DNA of 64,000 nucleotides. Source: Flavobacterium sp. CG_23.5 (GTDB taxonomy: Bacteria > Bacteroidota > Bacteroidia > Flavobacteriales > Flavobacteriaceae). A model generated the notes under the pieces. It did no database searches. It saw nothing but the letters and a program-made list of their open reading frames with translations, and was not told the origin of the DNA. Made by a program: the position numbers and the translations under genes. Below are positions 34,265 to 41,915 of the stretch, one piece after another. Location: contig NZ_JAGGNA010000001.1 of the NCBI RefSeq assembly GCF_017875765.1, forward strand, positions 457,001 to 521,000, given 5' to 3'. Positions within the stretch are counted from its first letter, which is position 1, and each line of letters opens with the position of its first letter.

Positions 34265-34780
34265 ATGAATTCAAATCAATTGCCAGTAAACGAATATGCC
34301 AAATTTTATTCTCCATATATTAACGCTTTACAAAATGTAGAATTGATAGAAGAGTTAGAAATTTGCTTACATGATTTCATCAGATTTGTACAAAACATCC
34401 CTATGGACAAATTTGATTTTCGTTATGCCGAAGGAAAATGGACTATTAAAGATATTATTCAGCACCTAATTGACGCTGAAAGAGTTTTTAGTTATCGTGC
34501 GATGAGAATTTCTCGAAATGACAAAACGCCTTTACAGGGTTTTGAAGAGAATGATTATGTTGAAAATACAAATGCTAATGGTAGAAGCATTCAGGATTTA
34601 TTGATGGAGCTTTCTGCGGTAAGACAATCTACCTTATTACTTTTTAAAAGTTTTTCAGAAGAACAGTTGGGAAGAATAGGAGTTGCATCTAATGCGGAGG
34701 TTTCCGTACGTGCGATTGGTTTTATTATCATTGGACATCAAAAACATCATCAAAAAGTTTTTCAAGAAAGATATTTATAA
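34265..34780 (+). CDS. DinB-family protein
   Basis: The 171-residue protein is a four-helix bundle of the DinB/YfiT type. The metal-ligand histidines are visible in IIQHLIDAERVFSYRAMR and in the last helix (IIGHQKHHQKVFQERY). Such proteins are thiol-dependent transferases or metal-dependent hydrolases; the substrate is not predictable. It follows ppc by 11 bases. The convergent glycosylase gene ends two bases beyond. Confidence 0.87.
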   Translation: MNSNQLPVNEYAKFYSPYINALQNVELIEELEICLHDFIRFVQNIPMDKFDFRYAEGKWTIKDIIQHLIDAERVFSYRAMRISRNDKTPLQGFEENDYVENTNANGRSIQDLLMELSAVRQSTLLLFKSFSEEQLGRIGVASNAEVSVRAIGFIIIGHQKHHQKVFQERYL

Positions 34781-34781
34781 T

Positions 34782-35258
34782 TTAGTCTAAAAATGCAGAC
34801 CAAATTTTCAATTTATTTTCAAAAGACATTGTATTAGCAGGACTGGTTGAAGGCATTACATAATAAGTAATGCCTTCTATTTGTCCAAATTTTTTCAAAA
34901 AAAATCTATGACTTTCTTTTCCGTTGAAAACTATTTTTTTTATTAATGGAAACTCTCTCAATAAAGCGTCAAAATCATTTTCTTTTTGATTTTTAATATG
35001 AATGTCCAAACTTCCTTTTCTTTCACAATTTTCCAGTACGTCCCATATTCCAATTTTATTAGTTTGTAGCAGTTCTATTTTTTCTTCGAAAATTGGCGAA
35101 ATTGTTGAATTACTTAAAAGCGTATAGATTATTTTCCAAAAATGATTTCTTGGGTGTGCATAATATTCTTGCTTGGTTAGTGATGCGACTCCAGGCATAG
35201 TTCCCAAAATTAAAATTTCAGTCGAAGAATTTACAAAAGCAGGGAACGAGTTTATCAT
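34782..35258 (-). CDS. DNA-deoxyinosine glycosylase (UDG superfamily family 6)
   Basis: The 158-residue protein has the UDG-superfamily opening LILGTMPGVASLTKQEYYAHPRNHFWKII, which matches family 6 hypoxanthine-DNA glycosylases with the H-PRNHFW signature. The C-terminal motif is MPSTSPANT. It removes deaminated adenine from DNA. It overlaps nothing but stops one base before the recQ stop-codon side of the strand and follows recQ, a second DNA repair gene, on the same strand. Confidence 0.88.
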   Translation of the reverse strand: MINSFPAFVNSSTEILILGTMPGVASLTKQEYYAHPRNHFWKIIYTLLSNSTISPIFEEKIELLQTNKIGIWDVLENCERKGSLDIHIKNQKENDFDALLREFPLIKKIVFNGKESHRFFLKKFGQIEGITYYVMPSTSPANTMSFENKLKIWSAFLD

Positions 35259-35259
35259 G

Positions 35260-37374
35260 TTAATTTAAAATACTTTTTTCTTTTTCAATTATTGCCAAAC
35301 CAATTCTTATTTTATCATAGGAAATTTGTTCTTCAAAAAAATCAAAATAAGGCTTTAAGGTAGTGGGAAATTCCAGTTCTATTTGTGCTGCTCTAATTTT
35401 TGAAACTTCACCTTTCGATGCAAATTCACTTAAATCAATTTGATGTCCATCAACATATAATTTAGCTAAGTGAGAAATGATTGTTGCAAGACCTAATTTT
35501 CTTTTAACAGAAATTTCTTCGGCAGAAAGACCGTCTTGGAATAAAATTAGAGTTTCTTTATATGTGGTTGCTTCTTTCTTTTTTTTACTATTTTTAGATT
35601 GCTGAAAATCAATAATAGCTTTTATAAAAGCATCTCCATATTTTTCAAGTTTTGCTTTCCCAACACCATCAATCGCTATTAATTCCTCATCGCTCATAGG
35701 TCTTTCGGTTTCCATTTGGCGTAAAGCCGCATCACTAAAAATGACATAGGCAGGAACATTTTCTTTTTTGGAAATTTCGTAACGTAGTTTTCTAAGTGTT
35801 TCAAAAAGAGAATTAGCAGCAGCTTTAGTTTTAACTTCTTTAATATCGGATTTATCAATATTGATTTTCTGAACCGTTGTCAATTGTACTTTTTCTCCTT
35901 CAAATAGAACTTCAGCGGCTAAGGATGTTAGTCGGATTTTATTTTGTTGGTGGAAAGCGATTTCGCAAATCCCTTGATTTATTAGCTGAATAATGTATTG
36001 ATTCCAATCGTGCCAAGAGATATCGCTACCCACGCCATACGTTTTCAGATTTTGATATTCTTTTTCGAAAATATAGGCGTTTTTTGATCCGCGTAAAAAG
36101 TCAATGATTATTGGTAGAGGTTCGGTTTCTTTCAAACGAATAATCGCGGATAATGCTTTTTGAGCAATTATAGTTCCATCGAAGAACGCAGGTGGATTTT
36201 TACAAATATCGCAATTCCCACAATTTTCGGTAACCAATTCCCCAAAATAAGAAAGCAATATTTTTCTTCGGCAACTCAAAGCATCAGCATATTGCTTCAT
36301 TCTTTCTAATTTGGCCAATTGCACTTCAGCGTTCAAGCCTTGAGAGGCAAATTTCTGTAGTTGAATTACATCGCCGTAACTTTCGAACAATACCGTTTCA
36401 GAAGGTAATCCGTCCCGACCGGCACGACCAATTTCCTGATAATATCCTTCAATATTTTTTGGTAAATTATAGTGAATTACCCAGCGAACATTTGATTTAT
36501 CAATTCCCATCCCAAAAGCTATTGTAGCACAAACCACCTGACAATCATCATTAATAAATTCATCTTGGGTTTTGGAGCGGATTTTATTATCTAAACCTGC
36601 ATGATAGGCTTTTGCATTGATACCGATTTTCTGCAATTTTTCGGCAAGTTCTTCGGTAGTTTTTCGACTTAAGCAATAAACAATACCAGACTCATTTGGC
36701 TTTTCTTTGATGAAATCTATAATTTGTTTTACTCTGTCTAAAGCGGGACGGACTTCTAAACTTAAATTTTTTCTATCAAATGAGGCTACGAATATTTTAG
36801 GATTTACTAAATTTAATTGATCACTAATATCCTTACGTGTAGCTTTATCCGCTGTGGCAGTTAAAGCTAAGATTGGAGTAGAAGGGAAGCGTTTTTTTAA
36901 ATAACCTAAATTGGTATATGCAGGACGAAAGTCATGCCCCCAAGCCGAAATACAATGCGCTTCGTCAATGGCAATAAGGCTTACCGTAAGTTGATTGAAA
37001 ATACCATCGAGATATGACAAACTTTCAGGAGCTATATAAACTAACTTGATTATATTCGATTTTAAGCTCTCCATATAAAATTGCTGTTCCGCTTCAGTTT
37101 GACTGCTATTGATAAAACAGGCGGGAATATCATTCGCTTTTAAACTATCGACTTGGTCTTTCATTAAAGCAATTAATGGAGAGATTACGATTGTAATTCC
37201 CGGTAAAAGCAATGCTGGAAGTTGAAAACAGATTGATTTTCCTCCACCTGTTGGCATAATTGCCAATGTATCTTGGCCACTAAGAATACAGTTTATAATA
37301 TCTTCCTGATTGGGTCTGAATTTTTCAAAACCAAAGTTTTCTTTGAGCGAGGCATGTAAAATAGATGTTGTCAT
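35260..37374 (-). CDS. recQ: ATP-dependent DNA helicase RecQ
   Basis: The 704-residue helicase has the aromatic-rich N terminus (LKENFGFEKFRPNQEDIINCIL). Walker A is PTGGGKSICFQLPAL near 43, and the DEAH box is IDEAHCISAWGHDFRP near 137. Motif VI is QEIGRAGRDGLPSE, and a four-cysteine zinc finger follows (CRRKILLSYFGE...CGNCDIC). A winged helix, an HRDC domain (about 530-600) and a C-terminal helix-turn-helix-like part complete it. It unwinds recombination intermediates with RecJ-type nucleases. The gene directly precedes the deoxyinosine glycosylase on the strand. Confidence 0.94.
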   Translation of the reverse strand: MTTSILHASLKENFGFEKFRPNQEDIINCILSGQDTLAIMPTGGGKSICFQLPALLLPGITIVISPLIALMKDQVDSLKANDIPACFINSSQTEAEQQFYMESLKSNIIKLVYIAPESLSYLDGIFNQLTVSLIAIDEAHCISAWGHDFRPAYTNLGYLKKRFPSTPILALTATADKATRKDISDQLNLVNPKIFVASFDRKNLSLEVRPALDRVKQIIDFIKEKPNESGIVYCLSRKTTEELAEKLQKIGINAKAYHAGLDNKIRSKTQDEFINDDCQVVCATIAFGMGIDKSNVRWVIHYNLPKNIEGYYQEIGRAGRDGLPSETVLFESYGDVIQLQKFASQGLNAEVQLAKLERMKQYADALSCRRKILLSYFGELVTENCGNCDICKNPPAFFDGTIIAQKALSAIIRLKETEPLPIIIDFLRGSKNAYIFEKEYQNLKTYGVGSDISWHDWNQYIIQLINQGICEIAFHQQNKIRLTSLAAEVLFEGEKVQLTTVQKINIDKSDIKEVKTKAAANSLFETLRKLRYEISKKENVPAYVIFSDAALRQMETERPMSDEELIAIDGVGKAKLEKYGDAFIKAIIDFQQSKNSKKKKEATTYKETLILFQDGLSAEEISVKRKLGLATIISHLAKLYVDGHQIDLSEFASKGEVSKIRAAQIELEFPTTLKPYFDFFEEQISYDKIRIGLAIIEKEKSILN

Positions 37375-37403
37375 TTAGGCTTATATTTTGAATCAAAGGG
37401 AAT

Positions 37404-37434
37404 AAAAAAAGGAACTCTCAACGAGTTCCTTTTA
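37404..37434 (-). terminator. Terminator after the acidic protein gene
   Basis: AGGAACTC pairs with GAGTTCCT around a five-base loop, followed by T residues on the minus strand (A residues on the plus strand). It ends transcripts from the acidic-protein gene and possibly the deoxyhypusine-synthase-like gene. Confidence 0.75.
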
Positions 37435-37454
37435 TGTTTATAGCCAGAATAGTA

Positions 37455-37862
37455 TTAATCCTCGTCTTCGTCGTCGTATTCGTCAGAAAGTACTTTTTCT
37501 TCTTTATCATCGTCATCATCATCCCCGTCTTCTGAATCAGAATCTGGCTTGTCAAGATTTTCATCTTCGTCATCATCTTCAATTGCATCGTCATCATCAA
37601 GCTCGATTCCGCTTATTGGTTCTACAACATTATCAATTTCATCATCTTCATCGTAATTTTCAATTCTGTCAGCAAGTTTTGTACTGACTTTTACTAAATA
37701 AATAGTATCTTCAGTACGAACTTCTACAGCTTCAATTAATTCGTTTTTAGCATTTCTAAAACGAATGATGTTAGAATCATCATATCCATCAGGAAATCTT
37801 TCCACCAAAAGATTCAAAATTTCATTGGTAAGTTTTGCGTAATCTACAATTACTCTTTTCAT
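37455..37862 (-). CDS. Acidic-tail conserved protein, 135 aa
   Basis: The first 70 residues form a compact domain (MKRVIVDYAKLTNEILNLLVERFPDGYDDSNIIRFRNAKNE in parts). The last 65 are almost entirely aspartate, glutamate and serine and are probably disordered. Homologues are common in flavobacteria and are often labelled DNA primase without support; no primase motif is present. It lies nine bases after the deoxyhypusine-synthase-like gene stop on the minus strand, so the two are probably co-transcribed. Function unknown. Confidence 0.7.
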   Translation of the reverse strand: MKRVIVDYAKLTNEILNLLVERFPDGYDDSNIIRFRNAKNELIEAVEVRTEDTIYLVKVSTKLADRIENYDEDDEIDNVVEPISGIELDDDDAIEDDDEDENLDKPDSDSEDGDDDDDDKEEKVLSDEYDDEDED

Positions 37863-37871
37863 ATAGTTATT

Positions 37872-38843
37872 CTATAAATCTAATAAATAAGCAAAAATTA
37901 AAGGTGCCACAATTGTAGCATCGGACTCAATAATAAACTTTGGCGTTTTTATATCTAATTTACCCCAAGTAATTTTTTCATTCGGTACCGCTCCAGAATA
38001 CGAACCATAACTGGTCGTTGAATCTGAAATCTGACAAAAATAACTCCAGAAAGGAATGTCATGCATTTCCATATCTTGGTATAACATTGGAACCACGCAG
38101 ATTGGGAAATCACCTGCAATTCCACCGCCAATTTGAAAGAAACCTACACCATTGGAACTATTTTTCGGATACCAGTCTGATAAGAAAACCATATATTCAA
38201 TACCTGATTTCATTGTGGAAGCTTTCAGTTCTCCTTTAATTACATACGAAGCAAAAATGTTTCCCATAGTACTGTCTTCCCATCCTGGTACAATAATAGG
38301 TAAGTTCTTCTCAGCAGCTGCATACATCCAACTGTCTTTTAAATCAATTTCGTAATATTCTTCAAGAACCCCTGAAAGCAACATTTTGTACATAAATTCA
38401 TGTGGAAAATATCTTTCTCCTTTATCATCTGCATCTTTCCATATCTTGAAAATATGTTTTTGCAAACGACGGAATGCTTCATGCTCTGGAATACAAGTAT
38501 CAGTTACTCGATTTAATCCTCTTTCTAATAAATCCCATTCATCTTGTGGAGTCAAATCTCTATAATTTGGAACTCTTTCATAATGAGAATGTGCCACGAG
38601 ATTCATAATATCTTCTTCAAGATTTGCGCCCGTACAAGAAATAATATGAACTTTATCCTGACGAATAATTTCTGAAAAAATCTTTCCAATTTCGGCAGTA
38701 CTCATCGCACCAGCCATGCTCACCATCATTTTGGCACCATTTGCTAATTGTTGTTCGTATGCCTTGGCAGCATCAACTAAAGATGCAGAATTGAAATGCA
38801 AATAATGCTTTTCAATAAACTGACTGATAGGTCCTTTACTCAT
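37872..38843 (-). CDS. Deoxyhypusine-synthase-like protein without the catalytic lysine
   Basis: The 323-residue protein has the deoxyhypusine synthase fold signature, with MSMAGAMST near 42, HIISCTGANLEED near 66 and VPNEKITWGKL near 287. In deoxyhypusine synthases the motif GGGxxK supplies the lysine that forms an enzyme-aminobutyl intermediate. Here the motif is GGGIAGD at 239-245, so residue 244 is glycine. Bacteria have no eIF5A, so the canonical reaction is absent anyway. It lies 92 bases after arginine decarboxylase on the same strand, suggesting a polyamine-related role. What reaction it performs without the lysine cannot be told. Confidence 0.85.
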   Translation of the reverse strand: MSKGPISQFIEKHYLHFNSASLVDAAKAYEQQLANGAKMMVSMAGAMSTAEIGKIFSEIIRQDKVHIISCTGANLEEDIMNLVAHSHYERVPNYRDLTPQDEWDLLERGLNRVTDTCIPEHEAFRRLQKHIFKIWKDADDKGERYFPHEFMYKMLLSGVLEEYYEIDLKDSWMYAAAEKNLPIIVPGWEDSTMGNIFASYVIKGELKASTMKSGIEYMVFLSDWYPKNSSNGVGFFQIGGGIAGDFPICVVPMLYQDMEMHDIPFWSYFCQISDSTTSYGSYSGAVPNEKITWGKLDIKTPKFIIESDATIVAPLIFAYLLDL

Positions 38844-38935
38844 TTTATTGGATTTAAAGATTTAAAAATCAATTCATTGAATGGTTACACTCAAATATAA
38901 TAATTTTTAAATTGACTAATTGTGTATTTGATTAT

Positions 38936-40336
38936 TTATTTTCTATCGTAACCTAAAATTTTTAAAACGTCCTGTGATGTTTGTTGTTCTGAAAATACTT
39001 CGGTTGCCAAAATTCCATTTTCATCACGATCAATTAAGATATGTTTTGGTTGTGGAATCAAGCAGTGATGTAATCCGCCGTATCCACCTATAGTTTCCTG
39101 ATACGCTCCTGTGTTGAAAAATCCAATATATAATGGTTTTTCTTTATTGTATTTTGGTAAATATATGGCATTCATATTTTGCTCTGAATTGTAATAATCA
39201 TCGCTGTCACAAGTCAGTCCGCCCAGTAAAACCCGTTCGTAAGTTTCATTCCAGCGATTGACAGCCAACATAATAAAACGCTTATTGATTGCCCAAGTGT
39301 CAGGAAGTGTGGTAATGAAAGAAGAATCAATCATGTTCCATTTTTCCCTGTCATTTTGTTGTTTTTGATATAATATCTGATAAATTGCGCCACCACTTTC
39401 ACCTACCGTAAAAGAACCAAATTCTGTAAAAATATTTGGAACATCAACTTCAGCTTCATCACAAGCGATTTTTATCTGATTGATAATTTCGTCAATCATA
39501 TATTGATAGTCATATTCAAATGCCAATGAATTTTTGATAGGAAAACCTCCACCAATATTCAAACCATCTAAGCTAGGACATTCTTTCTTCAGTGCCACAT
39601 ACACTTTGATACATTTTACTAGTTCATTCCAGTAATAAGCATTGTCATTGATACCGGTATTGATAAAAAAGTGCAACATTTTAAGTTCCAAATTCTTATT
39701 TTCTTTGATTTCTTTTTTATAAAAAGGAACAATGTTTTTATATCCAATTCCTAAACGAGAAGTATAAAACTCAAATTTAGGTTCTTCTTCAGCGGCAATA
39801 CGGATTCCTATTTTGAATTTCCCTTTAATTTGCCCTTGAAGCAAATCAAGCTCTTCAAAATTATCAATAATTGGAATGGCATTTTTATGCCCATTATTGA
39901 CTAATCGAGCAATGTTTTCCACATACTGATCTCTTTTGAAACCATTGCATATTATGTAGGTGCTTTTGTTGATTTTACCGTTTGCCAATAGATTTTCAAC
40001 AATATTAATATCAAAAGCAGAAGAAGTTTCAATGTGAATATTATTTTTGAAAGCTTCATTCATTATAAATTCAAAATGAGAGCTTTTTGTACAATAGCAA
40101 TAATAATATTTTGCCTCGTACTTATTTTTCTCCATTGATTTACGAAACCAGCTTTTGGCTTTGTTAATATTATTGGAAATTTGAGGTAAATAGGTAAATT
40201 TTAATGGCGTACCGTATTTTTCAACAAGTTTCATCAAATCGATATTGTGAAACAGAAGATTATCTTTGTTTAATGTAAACTCGTCTTGGGGGAAATAATA
40301 AGTTTGATTTATTAAGTCAGAATATTTTGTATTCAT
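38936..40336 (-). CDS. speA: Arginine decarboxylase, alanine-racemase fold
   Basis: The 466-residue enzyme removes CO2 from arginine to give agmatine. The PLP lysine is K84 in YCTKSSHFEF, the glycine-rich loop is GLNIGGGFPI and the C-terminal domain has the active-site LLGGLTCDSDDYY. It is the short form without the inserted regulatory domain of the E. coli enzyme. A deoxyhypusine-synthase-like gene follows. No agmatinase gene is adjacent, so the next step must be coded elsewhere or differ. Confidence 0.88.
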   Translation of the reverse strand: MNTKYSDLINQTYYFPQDEFTLNKDNLLFHNIDLMKLVEKYGTPLKFTYLPQISNNINKAKSWFRKSMEKNKYEAKYYYCYCTKSSHFEFIMNEAFKNNIHIETSSAFDINIVENLLANGKINKSTYIICNGFKRDQYVENIARLVNNGHKNAIPIIDNFEELDLLQGQIKGKFKIGIRIAAEEEPKFEFYTSRLGIGYKNIVPFYKKEIKENKNLELKMLHFFINTGINDNAYYWNELVKCIKVYVALKKECPSLDGLNIGGGFPIKNSLAFEYDYQYMIDEIINQIKIACDEAEVDVPNIFTEFGSFTVGESGGAIYQILYQKQQNDREKWNMIDSSFITTLPDTWAINKRFIMLAVNRWNETYERVLLGGLTCDSDDYYNSEQNMNAIYLPKYNKEKPLYIGFFNTGAYQETIGGYGGLHHCLIPQPKHILIDRDENGILATEVFSEQQTSQDVLKILGYDRK

Positions 40337-40390
40337 TTGGTTTTTAATGTTTTAGATTGAATTTAATGTAAAAATAAACTAATCTAAAAT

Positions 40391-40570
40391 TCAAACTCGA
40401 ATATTAGCATATATAATTTGTAGCTTTTCATGATCTGCTTTCAGATATTGGAAAATATCAAAACTAAAGTTCCCTTTAATGGAATAAAAACGCTTCAACA
40501 TTCTTAGAAAAGACATGTTGTTTCTGTTTTTATTCGAACTATAATTTCTTTTGTTTTGACTTTTTTTCAT
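40391..40570 (-). CDS. Small basic protein, 59 aa
   Basis: An ATG at 40568-40570 opens 59 codons ending in TGA at 40391-40393. The peptide begins MKKSQNKRNYSSNKNRNNMS, then carries LRMLKRFYSIKGNFSFDIFQ and ends LQIIYANIRV. It is rich in lysine and arginine at the N terminus and could bind nucleic acid, but nothing proves it. The frame lies between aroB and arginine decarboxylase and is transcribed in their direction. A database search for flavobacterial homologues would decide. Confidence 0.4.
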   Translation of the reverse strand: MKKSQNKRNYSSNKNRNNMSFLRMLKRFYSIKGNFSFDIFQYLKADHEKLQIIYANIRV

Positions 40571-40628
40571 CGTGGCAAATGTAAAAAATATTATATACGT
40601 AAAGCAATCCTTTTTATTAAAAATAAAA

Positions 40629-41696
40629 TTATGATTTATAATCTTGGAAGGCTCTAAGAATTAATTCATTTTCAACTGATTGATTAATTTTTATTTTTCC
40701 TATTCCCTCAATTAATGCAAACTGGATGTTTCCATATTCATTTTTTTTGTCATGAATAAGGAGTTCCAAGATGGGTTCTATATCATTTTCATCAAATAGA
40801 ATATCTTCATAAATGCCCTTTATCGCTGATTTTATTTCGGTATACTCCTCCTGATTGATCAGTTTTTTATCCAAAGAGATATAACTTTCCAATATCATTC
40901 CGACGGCTATCGCTTCTCCATGCAATAAAGTGGTCTTGTTTTCATTTTCCAAAAAATAACTTTCGATGGCGTGACCCAATGTATGCCCAAAATTTAATGA
41001 TTTTCGAATGTTTTTCTCTGTTGGATCTTGCAAAACAATTTCGTTTTTTATTTCCACTGATCGGTATATTAATTCATCAAAGTCAGCAAAATCTATGGCT
41101 TTTAGATCTAAAAATTGCTCCCAATATCCCTTATCGTAGATCAATCCATGTTTCAGCATTTCGGCAAGTCCGGAGCGCATTTCATTTTGTGGTAAAGTAT
41201 CTAGATATTGTGTGTCGATAAGCACCATTTGAGGAACATTTATAACTCCTATTTGGTTTTTTAAATTTCCTAAATCGACGCCGTTTTTGCCACCTACGGA
41301 TGCATCAACCATAGAAAGTAATGTAGTGGGAATATGAATAAAGTCAACGCCGCGCTTAAATGTTGAAGCTACAAAACCGCCCAAATCCGTTACAACGCCA
41401 CCACCTAAATTAATTACAAGAGTTTTTCTGTCGGCACCAAGTTCCGTAAGGACATTCCAAATTTGAACACAAGTTTCAATGTTTTTATTTGATTCTCCTG
41501 CTTCAAATTCAATTATTTCAATAGTGAGTTCCGTTTCTAAAAAGGGCAAGAACTTTGGCAAACAAAATTCGTTGGTATTACTATCTACAATTATAAATAT
41601 ATTGGAATACTTATTTTCTTTCAGATAAAGGTTAAGTGCTTCATATCCTTTTTCATTGAAATAGATTGGGTAATTATTGGCTTGAATCGTTTGCAT
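40629..41696 (-). CDS. aroB: 3-dehydroquinate synthase
   Basis: The 355-residue enzyme makes 3-dehydroquinate from DAHP in the shikimate pathway, using NAD and zinc. It shows IIVDSNTNEFCLP, GGGVVTDLGGFVASTFKRGV and PTTLLSMVDASVGGKNGVD. The metal-ligand region is GLAEMLKHGLIYDKG and LNFGHTLGHAIES. All residues expected of the family are there. The gene stands alone; no other shikimate gene is nearby. Confidence 0.94.
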   Translation of the reverse strand: MQTIQANNYPIYFNEKGYEALNLYLKENKYSNIFIIVDSNTNEFCLPKFLPFLETELTIEIIEFEAGESNKNIETCVQIWNVLTELGADRKTLVINLGGGVVTDLGGFVASTFKRGVDFIHIPTTLLSMVDASVGGKNGVDLGNLKNQIGVINVPQMVLIDTQYLDTLPQNEMRSGLAEMLKHGLIYDKGYWEQFLDLKAIDFADFDELIYRSVEIKNEIVLQDPTEKNIRKSLNFGHTLGHAIESYFLENENKTTLLHGEAIAVGMILESYISLDKKLINQEEYTEIKSAIKGIYEDILFDENDIEPILELLIHDKKNEYGNIQFALIEGIGKIKINQSVENELILRAFQDYKS

Positions 41697-41915
41697 CTTT
41701 GTTGATTAATTGAAAGCGCAAAATAAGGCAATTTTTGCTAAATAGTATTTAAAAATTGCTCAATAATTAGACAAAAATATCACAATTAATAAAAAAAATA
41801 TTTGAAAAAACACAAGATGTCATTTTTTTGAATAATGCTTTATGGAGTTTTAATTAGCTTTTAAATCCATTTTTATAAATAATCGAGAGAACGGTTTTAA
41901 GAAATGATAATTGGA

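Noticed and set aside
37418..37600. Methionine- and lysine-rich frame of 60 codons overlapping the acidic protein gene
   Set aside because: It is the shifted frame of GAT/GAC repeats, which gives ATG and AAA-like codons. The acidic frame has the conserved N-terminal domain and the correct start.
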